The notes: generated by a model from the sequence alone, not told the origin. Shown: positions 29,154 to 39,500, numbered from the stretch's first letter. The stretch is 64,000 nt of DNA from Xanthomonas sacchari (GCF_024266585.1 NZ_CP100647.1:1841001-1905000), one strand, 5' to 3'. Program-made: numbers and translations.

Positions 29154-29182
29154 GTGATTTTTCCGCGGCCGCGGGGTATAAG
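29154..29182 (+). promoter_or_regulatory. Weak promoter candidate for the first hybrid kinase
   Basis: TATAAG at 29177-29182 with GTGATT 17 bp upstream (5/6 and 3/6 matches). It lies about 100 bp before the chosen start codon in the divergent gap 29056-29280. No other feature is seen in that gap. Confidence 0.3.
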
Positions 29183-29280
29183 AACGCTGCCGCGGCGAGC
29201 GGCATACGGAGCGGCCGCCCTGCGCGTCCGGCCCCGGCAGTGCGCCGGTGTTCATCCGCCGCCGTCCCTTGCCGGAGCCG

Positions 29281-32200
29281 ATGTCCATGTCCCCCATCCC
29301 GCGTTCCCCACGCCCGTGGCGCCGCTGGGGGCTGCTGTGCCTGTTGGCGTTGGCCGGCCTCTGCGCCGACGCCTGCGCCGGCGTGCCGCAACTGCCGCGC
29401 TTCCGGGTGTTCTCCAGCGAGCAGGGGCTGCCGTCCAGCGACATCTCCGGGTTGCAGCTGGACCGCGACGGCTATCTGTGGATCGCCAGCGGCGACGGCC
29501 TGGCCCGCTACGACGGCCGCGAGTTCCGGGTCTGGCGCCACGACCCCGCCGATCCGGCCTCGCTGCGCTGCAACTACGTGCAGGACATGCACATCGACGC
29601 GCGCGACCGCATCTGGGTGGCCTGCGAGGGCGGCGGACTCAGCATGCTCGGCGCCGACCGGCGCGGCTTCCGCCACTTCAACATGGCCACGCAGCCGGCG
29701 ATGCGCAGCGACGAAGTGTTCGCCATCACCAGCCGTGGCGATGCGGTGTTCTTCGGCACCTACCGCGGCGGCCTGTACCGGTTGGGCGGCGATGGCCGGG
29801 TGCAGCGCATCCGCGCCGGCGACCCGAACGTGGACGCGCTGCTCGACAGCGCGGTGCTGACCCTGGCCTTCGACGATGCCGGGATGCTGTGGGTCGGCAC
29901 CTTCAAGGGCCTGCTGCGCTACGACGGACAGCGCGTCAGTGCGTATCGCATCGACGACGGCGTGCCGGACAAGGCGCAGGTGATCACGTCGATCACCCCG
30001 CTCAGCGACGGCCTGTGGTTCAGCGGCAACACCGGCCTGTTCCGGCGCGACCGCGCCGGGCGCTGGCTGCGCGCGGACTGGGTCGACGACCTGCACCGCG
30101 CGGTCAGCGCGATCGCCGAAGACGGTGCGGGCGGCTACTGGCTCGGCAATGGCGAGGGCCTGTGGCACAAGCCGGCCGACGGGCCGGCGCGGCGGGTGGA
30201 CACCGGCGGCGCGGCGGTGTCCGGTGCCAGCGTGGTGGAAACCGTGCTGCGCGACCGCGAAGGCGGCCTGTGGGTGCCGCTGCCGACGCGCGGCCTGGGC
30301 TACCTGCGTCCGGACTGGCGCCGCCTGGCGGTGCTGGGCACCGCGCAGGGCCTGCCCGCCGACCAGTACGTCGGCCTGGCGCCGGCGCACGCCGGCGGGG
30401 TGTGGTTGCTCGGCTCCGGCGCCAGCGTGTTCCGCCTGGACACCACCAGCGGGACGCTGAGCGCGCCGCACTGGGCTAACGGCGCGCCCAGCGGACGCAC
30501 GCTGTCGGTGCTGGACGACCCGCGCGGGGCGTTGTGGATCGGCGGCAGCAGCGCGCTGCTGCGCGGTCCATTGGACGGCGGCAACCTGCAGCGCTGGACC
30601 CGCGCCGCCGGCGAGGCCGATGCAATTCCCGATGGCACTCTGGCCTGGCTGCAACTGGACGCGCGTCAGCGGCTGTGGATCGCCGCGCCGGGCTATGGCG
30701 TGCAGGTGCGCGATGGCGATGGCCACGTCCTGCAGAACATCCCCGGCGGCCAGCACGGCCTGGCCGGCACCGACATCGCCGCGTTCGCGATGGCCCCGGA
30801 CGGCACGCCGTGGGTGGCCGACGAACAGTTGCAGCACTGGGACGAGGCGGCCGGCCAGTTCCGCACGCCGCCGGAACTGGCCGGCGAAAAAGTGCAGTCG
30901 TTCGCCTTCGCCGATGCGCGCACGCTGTGGGTGCACCGGCTGTCCGGGCTGGAACTGTGGCGGCGCACCGGCACGCACTGGCAGCGCAGCCAGCGCTATG
31001 CGGTGGCCGAGGGACTGCCGGCTACCGAGTCCAGCGCGTTGGTCGCCGATCCGCAGGGGCGCGCCTGGCTGGGCATGCGCCGCGGCCTGTTCCGGGTCGA
31101 TCCGCGGCGCACGCCGGCGGTGCGCGCGTTCGGCACCCGCGATGGGCTCGGCAGCCAGGAACTGGTGCGGCGCGGCCTGCTGATGACCGCCGACGGCGTG
31201 CTGGTGGCCTCGGCCGCCGACGGCAGCGTGGCGCTGCTGGACACGCAGCAGCCGGACCCGGTGCCGGTGCCGCTGGCGCTGAGCATGGAAAGCGTGCAGG
31301 TGCGGCGCGGCCCGCGCCTGCTGGCGCTGCCGACCAAAGGCGGCTTCACCCTGCGCTCGGACGACCGCGACCTGCGCGTGGCGGTGCGGCTGCTGTCCTA
31401 CATCGATCCCGAACACATCGTCTACCGGTTCCGCCTGCCGGGCTACGACCGCGACTGGGTCAGCACCGGCGCCAGCGGCGAACGCACCCTGCCGCAGCTG
31501 CCCGACGGCGCGCACGTGCTGGAGATCCAGGCGCGGACCCGCAACGGCGCCTGGTCGCCGACGCTGCGCCTGCCGTTCCAGGTGCAGCCGCCGTGGTGGC
31601 GCAGCGTCTGGGGCATCGTCGGGCTGCTCGCCGTGGCCGGCCTGCTGTTGCTGGTGTCGCTGCGCGCCTACCGGCGCCGCCTGGGCCGCCAGCACGCCTG
31701 GGAGCTGGCGCTGCACAAGCAGGAACTCGCCGAGCAGGCCTCGCTGGCCAAGACCCGGTTCCTGGCCACGCTCGGCCACGAGGTGCGCACGCCGCTGACC
31801 GGGGTGCTGGGCATGAGCGAGCTGCTGCTGGCCACGCCGCTGGATCCGAAGCAGCGCGGCTATACCGAGTCGATCCGCCGCGCCGGCACCCATCTGCTGC
31901 ACCTGGTCAACGACGCGTTGGACCTGGCGCGGATCGAGGCCGGGCGCCTGCGCCTGGAATCGCAACCGTTCGCGCTGCAGGCGCTGATCGCCGAGGTGGT
32001 CAACCTGATGGCGCCGCTGGCGCAGGCGCGCGGGCTGCGCTTCGATCTGCACGACGGCATGCCCGGCCCGACCACGGTGGAGGGCGATGCGCTGCGGGTG
32101 CGGCAGATCCTGCTGAACCTGCTCGGCAACGCGATCAAGTTCACCAGCAGCGGCTCGGTGGGGCTGAAGGTCGTGCCGACGCAGGACGGCCACGGGCTGT

Positions 32201-32853
32201 GCATCGAGGTGACCGACACCGGCCCGGGCATCGGCGCAGAGCAGCAGGCGCGGCTGTTCCAGCGCTTTGAACAGGGCGACGGTCCGCGCACCGCGGTGCG
32301 CCAGGGCGGCAGCGGCCTGGGCCTGGCGATCAGCCAGGAACTGGCGATGGCGATGGGCGGACGCATCCAGGTCGAGAGCCGGCTCGGGCATGGCGCGCGT
32401 TTCCGCGTGCGCCTGCCGCTGCGCTGGTGCCCGGCGCAGGAACCCGCGGCGACGCCGGCGCCGGCCGCGCGTGCGCGCACCGCGCTGCGCATCCTGCTGG
32501 TCGAGGACGAACCGACCGTGGCCCAGGTGATGGTCGAACTGCTGCGCGGCCGCGGCCACCAGGTGGCCTGGGCCGCGCACGGTTTGGAGGCGCTGACCGA
32601 GGCCAGCCAGGGCAGTTTCGACATCGGCCTGCTCGACCTGGACCTGCCGGCGCTCGACGGCCTGGCACTGGCGCGGCAGTTGCGCGCGCTGGGCTATGGC
32701 TTCCCGCTGCTGGCGGTGACCGCGCGCTCCGACGGCGAGGCCGAGGCCGCGGCGCGCGCCGCCGGGTTCGCCGGATTCGTGCGCAAGCCGGTCACCGGGC
32801 AGATGCTCGAAGACGCCATCGACGCGGTGCTGGACGGCGCCCCGCCCAACTGA
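29281..32853 (+). CDS. Hybrid histidine kinase with periplasmic double beta-propeller (paralog 1)
   Basis: 1190-residue membrane sensor. N-terminal signal/anchor (WGLLCLLALAGLCADACA), about 14 propeller blades (DGYLWIASGDGLARYDG, GMLWVGTFKGLLRYDG and others, to about residue 670), Y_Y_Y module (IVYRFRLPGYDRDWVSTG), a membrane helix (VWGIVGLLAVAGLLLLVSL), then HisKA with His833 in ATLGHEVRTPLTG, HATPase (LLNLLGNAIKFT, DTGPGIG, GGSGLGLAISQ) and a receiver with Asp1119 in LLDLDLPALDG and Lys in VRKPVTG. ATG 29287 or GTG 29248 are alternative starts. No DNA-binding response regulator is nearby. The second paralog follows after 95 bp. Confidence 0.95.
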   Translation: MSMSPIPRSPRPWRRWGLLCLLALAGLCADACAGVPQLPRFRVFSSEQGLPSSDISGLQLDRDGYLWIASGDGLARYDGREFRVWRHDPADPASLRCNYVQDMHIDARDRIWVACEGGGLSMLGADRRGFRHFNMATQPAMRSDEVFAITSRGDAVFFGTYRGGLYRLGGDGRVQRIRAGDPNVDALLDSAVLTLAFDDAGMLWVGTFKGLLRYDGQRVSAYRIDDGVPDKAQVITSITPLSDGLWFSGNTGLFRRDRAGRWLRADWVDDLHRAVSAIAEDGAGGYWLGNGEGLWHKPADGPARRVDTGGAAVSGASVVETVLRDREGGLWVPLPTRGLGYLRPDWRRLAVLGTAQGLPADQYVGLAPAHAGGVWLLGSGASVFRLDTTSGTLSAPHWANGAPSGRTLSVLDDPRGALWIGGSSALLRGPLDGGNLQRWTRAAGEADAIPDGTLAWLQLDARQRLWIAAPGYGVQVRDGDGHVLQNIPGGQHGLAGTDIAAFAMAPDGTPWVADEQLQHWDEAAGQFRTPPELAGEKVQSFAFADARTLWVHRLSGLELWRRTGTHWQRSQRYAVAEGLPATESSALVADPQGRAWLGMRRGLFRVDPRRTPAVRAFGTRDGLGSQELVRRGLLMTADGVLVASAADGSVALLDTQQPDPVPVPLALSMESVQVRRGPRLLALPTKGGFTLRSDDRDLRVAVRLLSYIDPEHIVYRFRLPGYDRDWVSTGASGERTLPQLPDGAHVLEIQARTRNGAWSPTLRLPFQVQPPWWRSVWGIVGLLAVAGLLLLVSLRAYRRRLGRQHAWELALHKQELAEQASLAKTRFLATLGHEVRTPLTGVLGMSELLLATPLDPKQRGYTESIRRAGTHLLHLVNDALDLARIEAGRLRLESQPFALQALIAEVVNLMAPLAQARGLRFDLHDGMPGPTTVEGDALRVRQILLNLLGNAIKFTSSGSVGLKVVPTQDGHGLCIEVTDTGPGIGAEQQARLFQRFEQGDGPRTAVRQGGSGLGLAISQELAMAMGGRIQVESRLGHGARFRVRLPLRWCPAQEPAATPAPAARARTALRILLVEDEPTVAQVMVELLRGRGHQVAWAAHGLEALTEASQGSFDIGLLDLDLPALDGLALARQLRALGYGFPLLAVTARSDGEAEAAARAAGFAGFVRKPVTGQMLEDAIDAVLDGAPPN

Positions 32854-32948
32854 GCCGACCCAGGCGGCGCGGTTGCCAGCGCCGGCGGTTATCGCCGACG
32901 ATGGCGCCGGTGACGCGGGACGGATGCCTGTCGGGGGAGACAAAGGCG

Positions 32949-35900
32949 ATGCGGGCGAGACGGATCTTGGGATGGCTGTTGCTGGCGTGGTCCGCGGTCG
33001 CCGCCGCGGCGGTGCCGCCGACGCCGCAGCCGCGCCAACTGACCGTGGCCGACGGCCTGCCGTCCAACAGCATCAATGGCTTCGCCGAGGACAAGCTCGG
33101 CTATCTGTGGCTGGCCAGCAGCGACGGCCTGGCCCGCTTCGACGGACGCGGCTACCGCATCTGGCGCATCGAGGACGGCCTGCACCACAACAAGATCTGG
33201 TCGGTGCACGTGGATGCGCAGAACCGGGTCTGGTTCGGCACCGACGGCGCGGGCCTGGGCGTGCTGTCGGCCGACCGCCGGCAGTTCCGCTACTACGATC
33301 GCAGCACCTATCCGCAGATCGGCTCCACCACCGTCTGGGCCATCACCTCCACGCCGGACGGCAGCGTCTGGTTCGGTACCGCCGCCGGCGGCCTGCACCA
33401 ACTGCAGCCGGATGGGCGCCTGCGCCGCTTCATGCCGATTCCCGGCGACGCGCGCAGCCTGCCCTCGGCCAGCATCACCCACTTGGCGACCACCCCGGAC
33501 GGCACCTTGTGGGTGGGCACCCGCGGCGGCCTGGCGCGCTGGACCGGGCACGATTTCCAGCGCGTCGCCGCCACTGCGCTGCCGCGGCCGGACGTGCAGG
33601 GGCTGACCCCCGAGCGCGATGGCACGTTGTGGGTCGCCACCACCGGCGGGGTGCGCCTGGTGCGTGCCGACGGCAGCGTGGTGGAGCCGTACTGGCGCAA
33701 CATGCCCGGCGAAAGCGTGTTGGGCATGTTGGTGCATGATCGCCACGGTACCCGCTGGTTCGACACCCTGGATGGGCTGGGCCGCGAAAGCGAATCCGCG
33801 GTGATCCGCAACGTGCCGCTGTACAGCAATTCCGCGCATGGGCTGGTCAAGCCGAACTGGTCGCTGGCCTTCGAGGACCGCGAGGGCGGCCTCTGGTTCG
33901 CCAGCACCAATGCCGGCCTGTGGCACCTGCCGGCCAACTGGCAGCAGTTCTCGGTGTTGTCCTACCGGGTCGACGACCCGGAGTCGATGGGCAATCCCTA
34001 TGTGCTGGCCACCGCCGCCTCCCGCGATGGCGGCGTATGGCTGGCCGGCACGCGCGGGGTGCTGGACAAGCTGGATCCGGCCACCGGCGCGGTGCATCGG
34101 CACATGCGGGCGATGTTCGGTATGGACTGGACACGGGCGATCGCCGAGGACCCGCAGGGCCGGGTGTGGGCGGCCGCAGCCGGGGCCGTGCTGCGCTACG
34201 ACCCGGCCACCGGCGAGGTCCGGCGCTGGGAAAAGGACGCCGGTGCCGATGCGCCGATCATGGACCTGGTGGACCGGATCGCCTTCAGCGGCGACCGCCA
34301 TGTCTGGATCTTCAGCGACCTCGGCGGCGCGCAGGTGCGCGACCTCGACGGGCACGTGCTGCGCAACATGACGCCGGGGACCGCCGGCGTGCCCGCCGAC
34401 CTGGTGGTGCAGCAGGCAGGCCCAGGGCCGCAGGGTCAGCCTTGGCTGCTGGGGCAGCATGGATTGCTGGCCTGGAACCCGGCGCAGGCGCGTTTCGAGC
34501 CGGTGCCGGGCGCGCCGCAGCGCCCCTTGAGCGCCATGGCGATCAGCGACGGCAACGTGGTCTGGCTGGCCAGTGTCGGCTGCCTGGAGCGCTATCTGTG
34601 GGATGGCCGCCGGCTGAGCCTGCTCGACCGCATCGACGCCGAGCAGGAGTTCCCCGCGCTGGCGCCGAACGGCCTGGTGGTCGATGCCAGCGGCGTCGCC
34701 TGGTTGAGCAGCATGCGCGGCTTGATCCGGGTCGACCCGGCGAGCAAGGCGATCCGCTCCTATGGCGTGCACGACGGCCTGCCCAACCAGGAGTTCCAGA
34801 CCCGCAGCCTGGTGCAGGCGCGCAGCGGCCAGATCCTCGGCGGCACCCCCGACGGCGTGGTGCTGTTCGAGCCGGCGCAGGTGGTGCCGTCGCGGCGGCA
34901 GCCGCCGCTGGTGATCGAGCGGATCGGCGTGCGTCGTGGCGAGCGCGGGCTGGACCTGCTGCACGCCGGTCAGATCGTGCTGCAGGAAGGCGACCGCGAC
35001 CTGCACGTGGTCGCGCGGCTGCTGTCGTTCTCCGATACCGAGGCCAACAGCTATCGCTTCCGCCTCAGCGGCTACGACCCGGACTGGGTCGACGTGGGCG
35101 CCAGCGGCGAGCGCCTGTTCTCGCGTCTGCCGTCGGGCCACTACGTGCTGGAGATGCAGGCGCGCACCGCCGACAAGGTGTGGTCGAAGGTGGTCACGCT
35201 GCGCTTCCGCGTGCTGCCGCCGTGGTGGCGCAGCCCCTGGGGCGTGGCCGGGCTGGCGGTGCTGGCGGTGCTGGCGCTGTGGCTGCTCGCGTACCTGTAC
35301 CGGCGCCGGCTGCGCCGGCGCGCCGCCTGGCAACTGGCGGTGCACAAGCAGGAGGTGGCCGAGCAGGCCTCGCTGGCCAAGACCCGCTTCCTGGCCACGC
35401 TGGGCCACGAGGTGCGCACGCCGATGACCGGGGTGCTGGGCATGAGCGAACTGCTGCTGGCCACGCCGCTGGATGCCAGGCAGCGCCGCTACACCGAATC
35501 GATCCGCGACGCCGGCTCGCATCTGCTGCGCCTGGTCAACGATGCGCTGGACCTGGCGCGGATCGAGGCCGGGCGCCTGGAACTGGACCAGCAGCCGTTC
35601 GACCTGGGCCGGCTGATCGCCGAACTGGAGGCGATGATGGGGCCGATGGCGCGCAGCCGCGGCCTGGCGTTCGCGCTGGACAACGCCATGCCGCCGGAGG
35701 TCACCGCACGCGGCGACGCCACGCGGGTGCGGCAGATCCTGCTGAACCTGCTCAACAACGCCATCAAGTTCACCGAGCACGGCAGCGTGCAGTTGCGGGT
35801 GGCGCCGCTGCAGCCGCAGCAGGGCGTGCGCTTCGAGGTGGCCGACACCGGGCCGGGCATCAATGCCGAGCAGCAGGCGCGGCTGTTCCAGCGCTTCGAG

Positions 35901-36527
35901 CAGGCCGACGGGCCGCGCACCGCCGCGCGCTACGGCGGCAGCGGCCTGGGCCTGGCGATCAGCCAGGAACTGGCGGTGGCGATGGGCGGGCGCATCGACC
36001 TGCGCAGCCGCCTCGGCGCCGGCACCCGCTTCGTGGTCGACCTGCCGTTGCCGTGGGCGCCGGTGCCGCTGCCGCAGGCGCCGCGCGACACCCGCGCGTC
36101 CGCCAGCGCCGCGGCGCCGCGGCGGATCCTGCTGGTCGAGGACGACCCGACCGTGGCCGAAGTGGTCGGCGGCCTGCTGCGCGCGCGCGGCCACCACGTC
36201 ACCCACGCCGCGCATGCGCTGGCCGCGCTGACCGAAGCGGCGGCCAGCAGCTTCGACATCGCCTTGTTGGACCTGGATCTGCCCGGCCTGGACGGCCTGG
36301 CGCTGGCGCGGCAGTTGCGCGCCTTCGGCTACGGCATGCCGCTGATCGCGGTCACCGCCCGCGCCGACGCCGATGCCGAACCGCAGGCCCGCGCTGCCGG
36401 CTTCAGCGGCTTCCTGCGCAAGCCGGTGACCGGCGAGATGCTGGCCGAGGCGGTGGAGGGCAGGCCGGAACCCGAAAACGGGAACCCGGACGCCGGGGGC
36501 AAGGGCGAGAGCAGTGACGTGACGTAG
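32949..36527 (+). CDS. Hybrid histidine kinase with periplasmic double beta-propeller (paralog 2)
   Basis: 1192 residues, same plan as the preceding gene: signal segment (ILGWLLLAWSAVAAAA), propeller blades (LGYLWLASSDGLARFDG, GTLWVGTRGGLARW), Y_Y_Y (NSYRFRLSGYDPDWVDVG), membrane helix (WGVAGLAVLAVLALWLLAYL), HisKA with His820, HATPase (LLNLLNNAIKFT, DTGPGIN, GGSGLGLAI) and receiver with Asp1108 (LLDLDLPGLDG) and RKPVTG. The cytosolic half is very close to paralog 1 (both share SLAKTRFLATLGHEVRTP and LGMSELLLATPLD), whereas the propellers differ much more. ATG 32949 has GGGGGAGA upstream. The C-terminal tail is hydrophilic and unconserved in look. Confidence 0.95.
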   Translation: MRARRILGWLLLAWSAVAAAAVPPTPQPRQLTVADGLPSNSINGFAEDKLGYLWLASSDGLARFDGRGYRIWRIEDGLHHNKIWSVHVDAQNRVWFGTDGAGLGVLSADRRQFRYYDRSTYPQIGSTTVWAITSTPDGSVWFGTAAGGLHQLQPDGRLRRFMPIPGDARSLPSASITHLATTPDGTLWVGTRGGLARWTGHDFQRVAATALPRPDVQGLTPERDGTLWVATTGGVRLVRADGSVVEPYWRNMPGESVLGMLVHDRHGTRWFDTLDGLGRESESAVIRNVPLYSNSAHGLVKPNWSLAFEDREGGLWFASTNAGLWHLPANWQQFSVLSYRVDDPESMGNPYVLATAASRDGGVWLAGTRGVLDKLDPATGAVHRHMRAMFGMDWTRAIAEDPQGRVWAAAAGAVLRYDPATGEVRRWEKDAGADAPIMDLVDRIAFSGDRHVWIFSDLGGAQVRDLDGHVLRNMTPGTAGVPADLVVQQAGPGPQGQPWLLGQHGLLAWNPAQARFEPVPGAPQRPLSAMAISDGNVVWLASVGCLERYLWDGRRLSLLDRIDAEQEFPALAPNGLVVDASGVAWLSSMRGLIRVDPASKAIRSYGVHDGLPNQEFQTRSLVQARSGQILGGTPDGVVLFEPAQVVPSRRQPPLVIERIGVRRGERGLDLLHAGQIVLQEGDRDLHVVARLLSFSDTEANSYRFRLSGYDPDWVDVGASGERLFSRLPSGHYVLEMQARTADKVWSKVVTLRFRVLPPWWRSPWGVAGLAVLAVLALWLLAYLYRRRLRRRAAWQLAVHKQEVAEQASLAKTRFLATLGHEVRTPMTGVLGMSELLLATPLDARQRRYTESIRDAGSHLLRLVNDALDLARIEAGRLELDQQPFDLGRLIAELEAMMGPMARSRGLAFALDNAMPPEVTARGDATRVRQILLNLLNNAIKFTEHGSVQLRVAPLQPQQGVRFEVADTGPGINAEQQARLFQRFEQADGPRTAARYGGSGLGLAISQELAVAMGGRIDLRSRLGAGTRFVVDLPLPWAPVPLPQAPRDTRASASAAAPRRILLVEDDPTVAEVVGGLLRARGHHVTHAAHALAALTEAAASSFDIALLDLDLPGLDGLALARQLRAFGYGMPLIAVTARADADAEPQARAAGFSGFLRKPVTGEMLAEAVEGRPEPENGNPDAGGKGESSDVT

Positions 36528-36561
36528 GCGATGCGCGGTGCCTCCCTGCGCGGTGCCTCCC

Positions 36562-36702
36562 TTAGGAGCGGCTTCGGCCGCGACCGCACGTCATGCGGAA
36601 CGCCCGGTCGCGGCCGAAGCCGGTCGTACCAGAGTCAAAGGATCCGGCAGACCGCAACGCCGCCGCCGTAGCGAATCCCCACTCCCCATTCCCCAATCCC
36701 GG
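36562..36702. repeat. Hairpin repeat (GGAGCGGCTTCGGCCGCGACC type) plus GGGAATCG-type repeat
   Basis: 36562-36630 is an inverted pair: TTAGGAGCGGCTTCGGCCGC and its complement (GCGGCCGAAGCC) around an 18-nt loop. It can fold as a long hairpin after the kinase gene. 36672-36702 has the complement form of the GGGAATCGGGA repeat (CCCACTCCCCATTCCCCAAT). Both families recur elsewhere in the window. Fills the 183-bp gap between convergent genes. Confidence 0.85.
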
Positions 36703-36710
36703 CTACTCGG

Positions 36711-38171
36711 CTACTCGGCCACCTCCTCCACCTGCTTCGGATGCGGCCGGGTGTCGGGCAACTGCCAGAAGATCAGGGTCGAGGTCAGGGTGATGGCGCC
36801 GACGCAGACGAAGGTCGCGTGCAGTGCCGCGGTAGCGCCGTGGGTATCGCCGAGATGGGTGTTGAAGGCGGCCAGCAGGCTGCCGGCGGCCGCGGCGCCG
36901 AAGCCGGTGGCCAGCATCATCACCATCGACAGCAGGCTGTTGCCGGCGCTGGCCTGGTCGCGGTCCAGGTCGCGCAGGGTCACCGTGTTCATGACGGTGA
37001 ACTGCAGCGAGTTGACCGCGCCGAACAGCGCCAGCTGCAGCAGCCGCCAGCCCAGCGGCTGGCCGGCGTCGAACAGCAGGAAGCTGGCCATCGCGGTGCC
37101 GACCAGCACGGTGTTGGTCATCAGCACGCGGCGGTAGCCGAAGCGCTCCACCAGCTTCACCGCCGCGCGCTTGGAGACCATGCCGGCCAGCGCCACCGGG
37201 ATCATCATCAGGCCGGCGTCCATCGGGCTCATGCCCAGGCCCACCTGCAGCAGCAGCGGGATCAGGAACGGCATGCTGCCGCTGCCCACGCGCGAGAACA
37301 GGTTGCCGAGGATGCCGATGCGGAAGCTGGTGACCTTGAACAGATGCAGCGGGAACAGGGGTGCCGCCGCATTGGCCGCGTGCAGCCAGTAGCCGATCAG
37401 CGCGGCCAGCCCGGCGATCGCCAGCAGCATCACGAAGGCGTGGCGCAGGCCCAGGTCGGAGATGCCGTCCAGCGCCAGCGACAGCGCGACCATGCCGAAG
37501 GCGAGCATGGCGTAGCCGATCAGGTCGAAGCGGGTGCGCTGCTCGCCGTAGAAGTCCGGCATGATCTTCAGCGCCGCGGCGAAACCGAGCGCGCCGATCG
37601 GCAGGTTGATCAGGAATACCCAGTGCCAGGACGCTACCTGTACCAGCCAGCCGCCCAGGGTCGGCCCGACCAGCGGCCCGATCAGCGCGGGGATGGCGAT
37701 GAAGCTCATCGCGCTGAGGAACTGCGCGCGCGACACCGAGCGCATCACCGCCAGCCGGCCGACCGGCAGCAGCATCGCGCCGCCGATGCCCTGCAGCACG
37801 CGCGCGGCGACCAGGTACGGCAGCCGCGGCGCCGCCGCGCATAGCAGCGAGCCCAGGGTGAACAGCACGATCGCGATCAGGAAGGTGCGGCGGGTGCCGT
37901 AGCGGTCGGCGATCCAACCGGAGGCGGGAATGAACATCGCCACGGCCAGCGCGTAACTGAACACCACCGACTGCATCTGCAGCGGGCTCTCGCCCAGACT
38001 GCGCGCCATCGCCGGCAGCGCGGTGTTGACGATGGTCGCATCCAGCATCTGCATGAAGATGGCCAGCGACACCAGCCACAGCAGCGGACGGAAACTGCGC
38101 GTGTTGGGAATAGCGATCGGATCGGAGGAGGGCGCGGACATCGGCACGCAGGGCGACGCGAGGGGATCCAT
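36711..38171 (-). CDS. DHA2-type MFS multidrug exporter
   Basis: 486-residue proton-driven exporter with about 14 membrane helices. Signature motifs: MQMLDATIVNTALPAMARSL (motif D1-like), GWIADRYGTRRTFL (motif A), GGAMLLPVGRLAVMRS and the antiporter region ALIGPLVGPTLGGWLV (motif C). Overall it resembles MdtD-like DHA2 proteins. ATG 38171 is used; the ATG at 38141 removes ten residues and is equally plausible because neither has a good Shine-Dalgarno. Substrate is unknown; no regulator gene is adjacent. Ends with a polar tail (HPKQVEEVAE). Confidence 0.9.
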   Translation of the reverse strand: MDPLASPCVPMSAPSSDPIAIPNTRSFRPLLWLVSLAIFMQMLDATIVNTALPAMARSLGESPLQMQSVVFSYALAVAMFIPASGWIADRYGTRRTFLIAIVLFTLGSLLCAAAPRLPYLVAARVLQGIGGAMLLPVGRLAVMRSVSRAQFLSAMSFIAIPALIGPLVGPTLGGWLVQVASWHWVFLINLPIGALGFAAALKIMPDFYGEQRTRFDLIGYAMLAFGMVALSLALDGISDLGLRHAFVMLLAIAGLAALIGYWLHAANAAAPLFPLHLFKVTSFRIGILGNLFSRVGSGSMPFLIPLLLQVGLGMSPMDAGLMMIPVALAGMVSKRAAVKLVERFGYRRVLMTNTVLVGTAMASFLLFDAGQPLGWRLLQLALFGAVNSLQFTVMNTVTLRDLDRDQASAGNSLLSMVMMLATGFGAAAAGSLLAAFNTHLGDTHGATAALHATFVCVGAITLTSTLIFWQLPDTRPHPKQVEEVAE

Positions 38172-38292
38172 AGGATCGCGCAGATCGCGTCGCAGTGCCG
38201 TGGAGCCGCGATCGTTGCGCGTTGCGATGCAGCCCGCGCTCAGCGATCGGCGCCGTGCAAACCTCCGCAGCCGGCGGCATGCACGCGCGCTC

Positions 38293-38358
38293 GTAGGAGC
38301 GGCTTCAGCCGCGACGGGCGTTCCCGCACCATGCCGTCGCGGCTGAAGCCGCCCCTAC
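38293..38358. repeat. Hairpin repeat (GTAGGAGCGGCTTCAGCCGC family)
   Basis: Inverted pair GTAGGAGCGGCTTCAGCCGC / GCGGCTGAAGCCGCCCCTAC around a ~24-nt loop, in the 261-bp gap between the exporter start and the hemE stop. Same family as 36562, 55744 and 56084. The rest of the gap shows no gene. Confidence 0.9.
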
Positions 38359-38432
38359 GCAAAAGCGCAAGGAATCGAGCGCACGGTCAGATCGCCGACC
38401 ATGCGCGCGACTGCAATCCCGAATCCCAGCCC

Positions 38433-39500
38433 CTAAGCACGCCGGCTATGCCGCTGCACCGCCTCCACCAACGCGCCGACATGCTCGGGCTGCATGTCCG
38501 GCGACAGGCCGTGACCGAGGTTGAACACGTGGCCGTCCAGCGCGCCGCCGTTGCCGTCGGCATAGCTGTGCAGTACGCGCTGCACCTCGCGTTCGATCGC
38601 CGCCGGCGCGCCGTACAGCACCGCCGGGTCCAGGTTGCCCTGCAGGGCGACGCGGCCGCCGGTGCGGCGCGCGGCGTCGGCCAGGTCGATGGTCCAGTCC
38701 ACGCCCACGCCTTCGGCGCCGGAGGCGGCCAGCTCCTCCAGGTAGGGCGCGTTGCCCTTGCCGAACAGGATCAGCGGGGTGCGTTCGGCGCCGTCGCCGC
38801 GCGCCAGTTCGCGGGCGATGCGCTGCAGGTAGGGCAGGGAGAACTCGCGGTACATGGCCGGGCTCAGCACGCCGCCCCAGGTGTCGAACACCTGCAGCGC
38901 CTGCGCGCCGGCCGCGCGCTGCGCGGCCAGGTAGGCGATCACCGCGTCGGTGTTGACCGACAGCAGTGCGTGCAGCGCCGCCGGGTCGTTCAGCGCCAGC
39001 GCCTTGATCCGCGCGTAGTTGTCGCTGCCGCCGCCCTCGACCATGTAGCAGGCCAGGGTCCAGGGGCTGCCGGAGAAGCCGATCAGCGGCACGCGGCCGT
39101 CCAGCTCGCGGCGGATCACCCGCACCGCGTCCATCACGTAGCGCAGCTCGGTCTCCATGTCCGGCACGCCGAGCCGGGCGATCGCCGCCGCGTCGCGCAC
39201 GGGATGGCGGAACTTGGGGCCTTCGCCTTCGACGAAGTACAGCTCCAGGCCCATCGCATCGGGAATGGTGAGGATGTCGGAGAACAGGATCGCCGCGTCC
39301 AGCGGGAACCGCGCCAGCGGCTGCAGGGTCACCTCGCAGGCCAGTTCCGGGGTCTTGGCCATGGCCAGGAAGCTGCCGGCGCGGGCGCGGGTGGCGCGGT
39401 ACTCGGGCAAGTAGCGCCCGGCCTGGCGCATCAGCCACACGGGGGTCTGGTCCACGGGCTCGCGGCGCAGCGCGCGCAGCAGGCGGTCGTTCTTGAGCAT
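38433..39500 (-). CDS. hemE: Uroporphyrinogen decarboxylase
   Basis: Cytosolic haem pathway enzyme that removes four carboxyls from uroporphyrinogen III to give coproporphyrinogen III. 355 residues, standard length. Family signatures are [16 protein letters not shown] near residue 20, [34 protein letters not shown] and [15 protein letters not shown] 39500 has AAGGAA 7 nt upstream. It follows the WGR-domain gene by 10 bp, so the two form an operon. Confidence 0.98.
   Translation of the reverse strand: MLKNDRLLRALRREPVDQTPVWLMRQAGRYLPEYRATRARAGSFLAMAKTPELACEVTLQPLARFPLDAAILFSDILTIPDAMGLELYFVEGEGPKFRHPVRDAAAIARLGVPDMETELRYVMDAVRVIRRELDGRVPLIGFSGSPWTLACYMVEGGGSDNYARIKALALNDPAALHALLSVNTDAVIAYLAAQRAAGAQALQVFDTWGGVLSPAMYREFSLPYLQRIARELARGDGAERTPLILFGKGNAPYLEELAASGAEGVGVDWTIDLADAARRTGGRVALQGNLDPAVLYGAPAAIEREVQRVLHSYADGNGGALDGHVFNLGHGLSPDMQPEHVGALVEAVQRHSRRA

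Noticed and set aside
29092-32943. A 1283-codon minus-strand frame opposite hybrid kinase 1
   Set aside because: Mirror frame of the kinase; low-complexity His/Gln/Arg-rich product without motifs.
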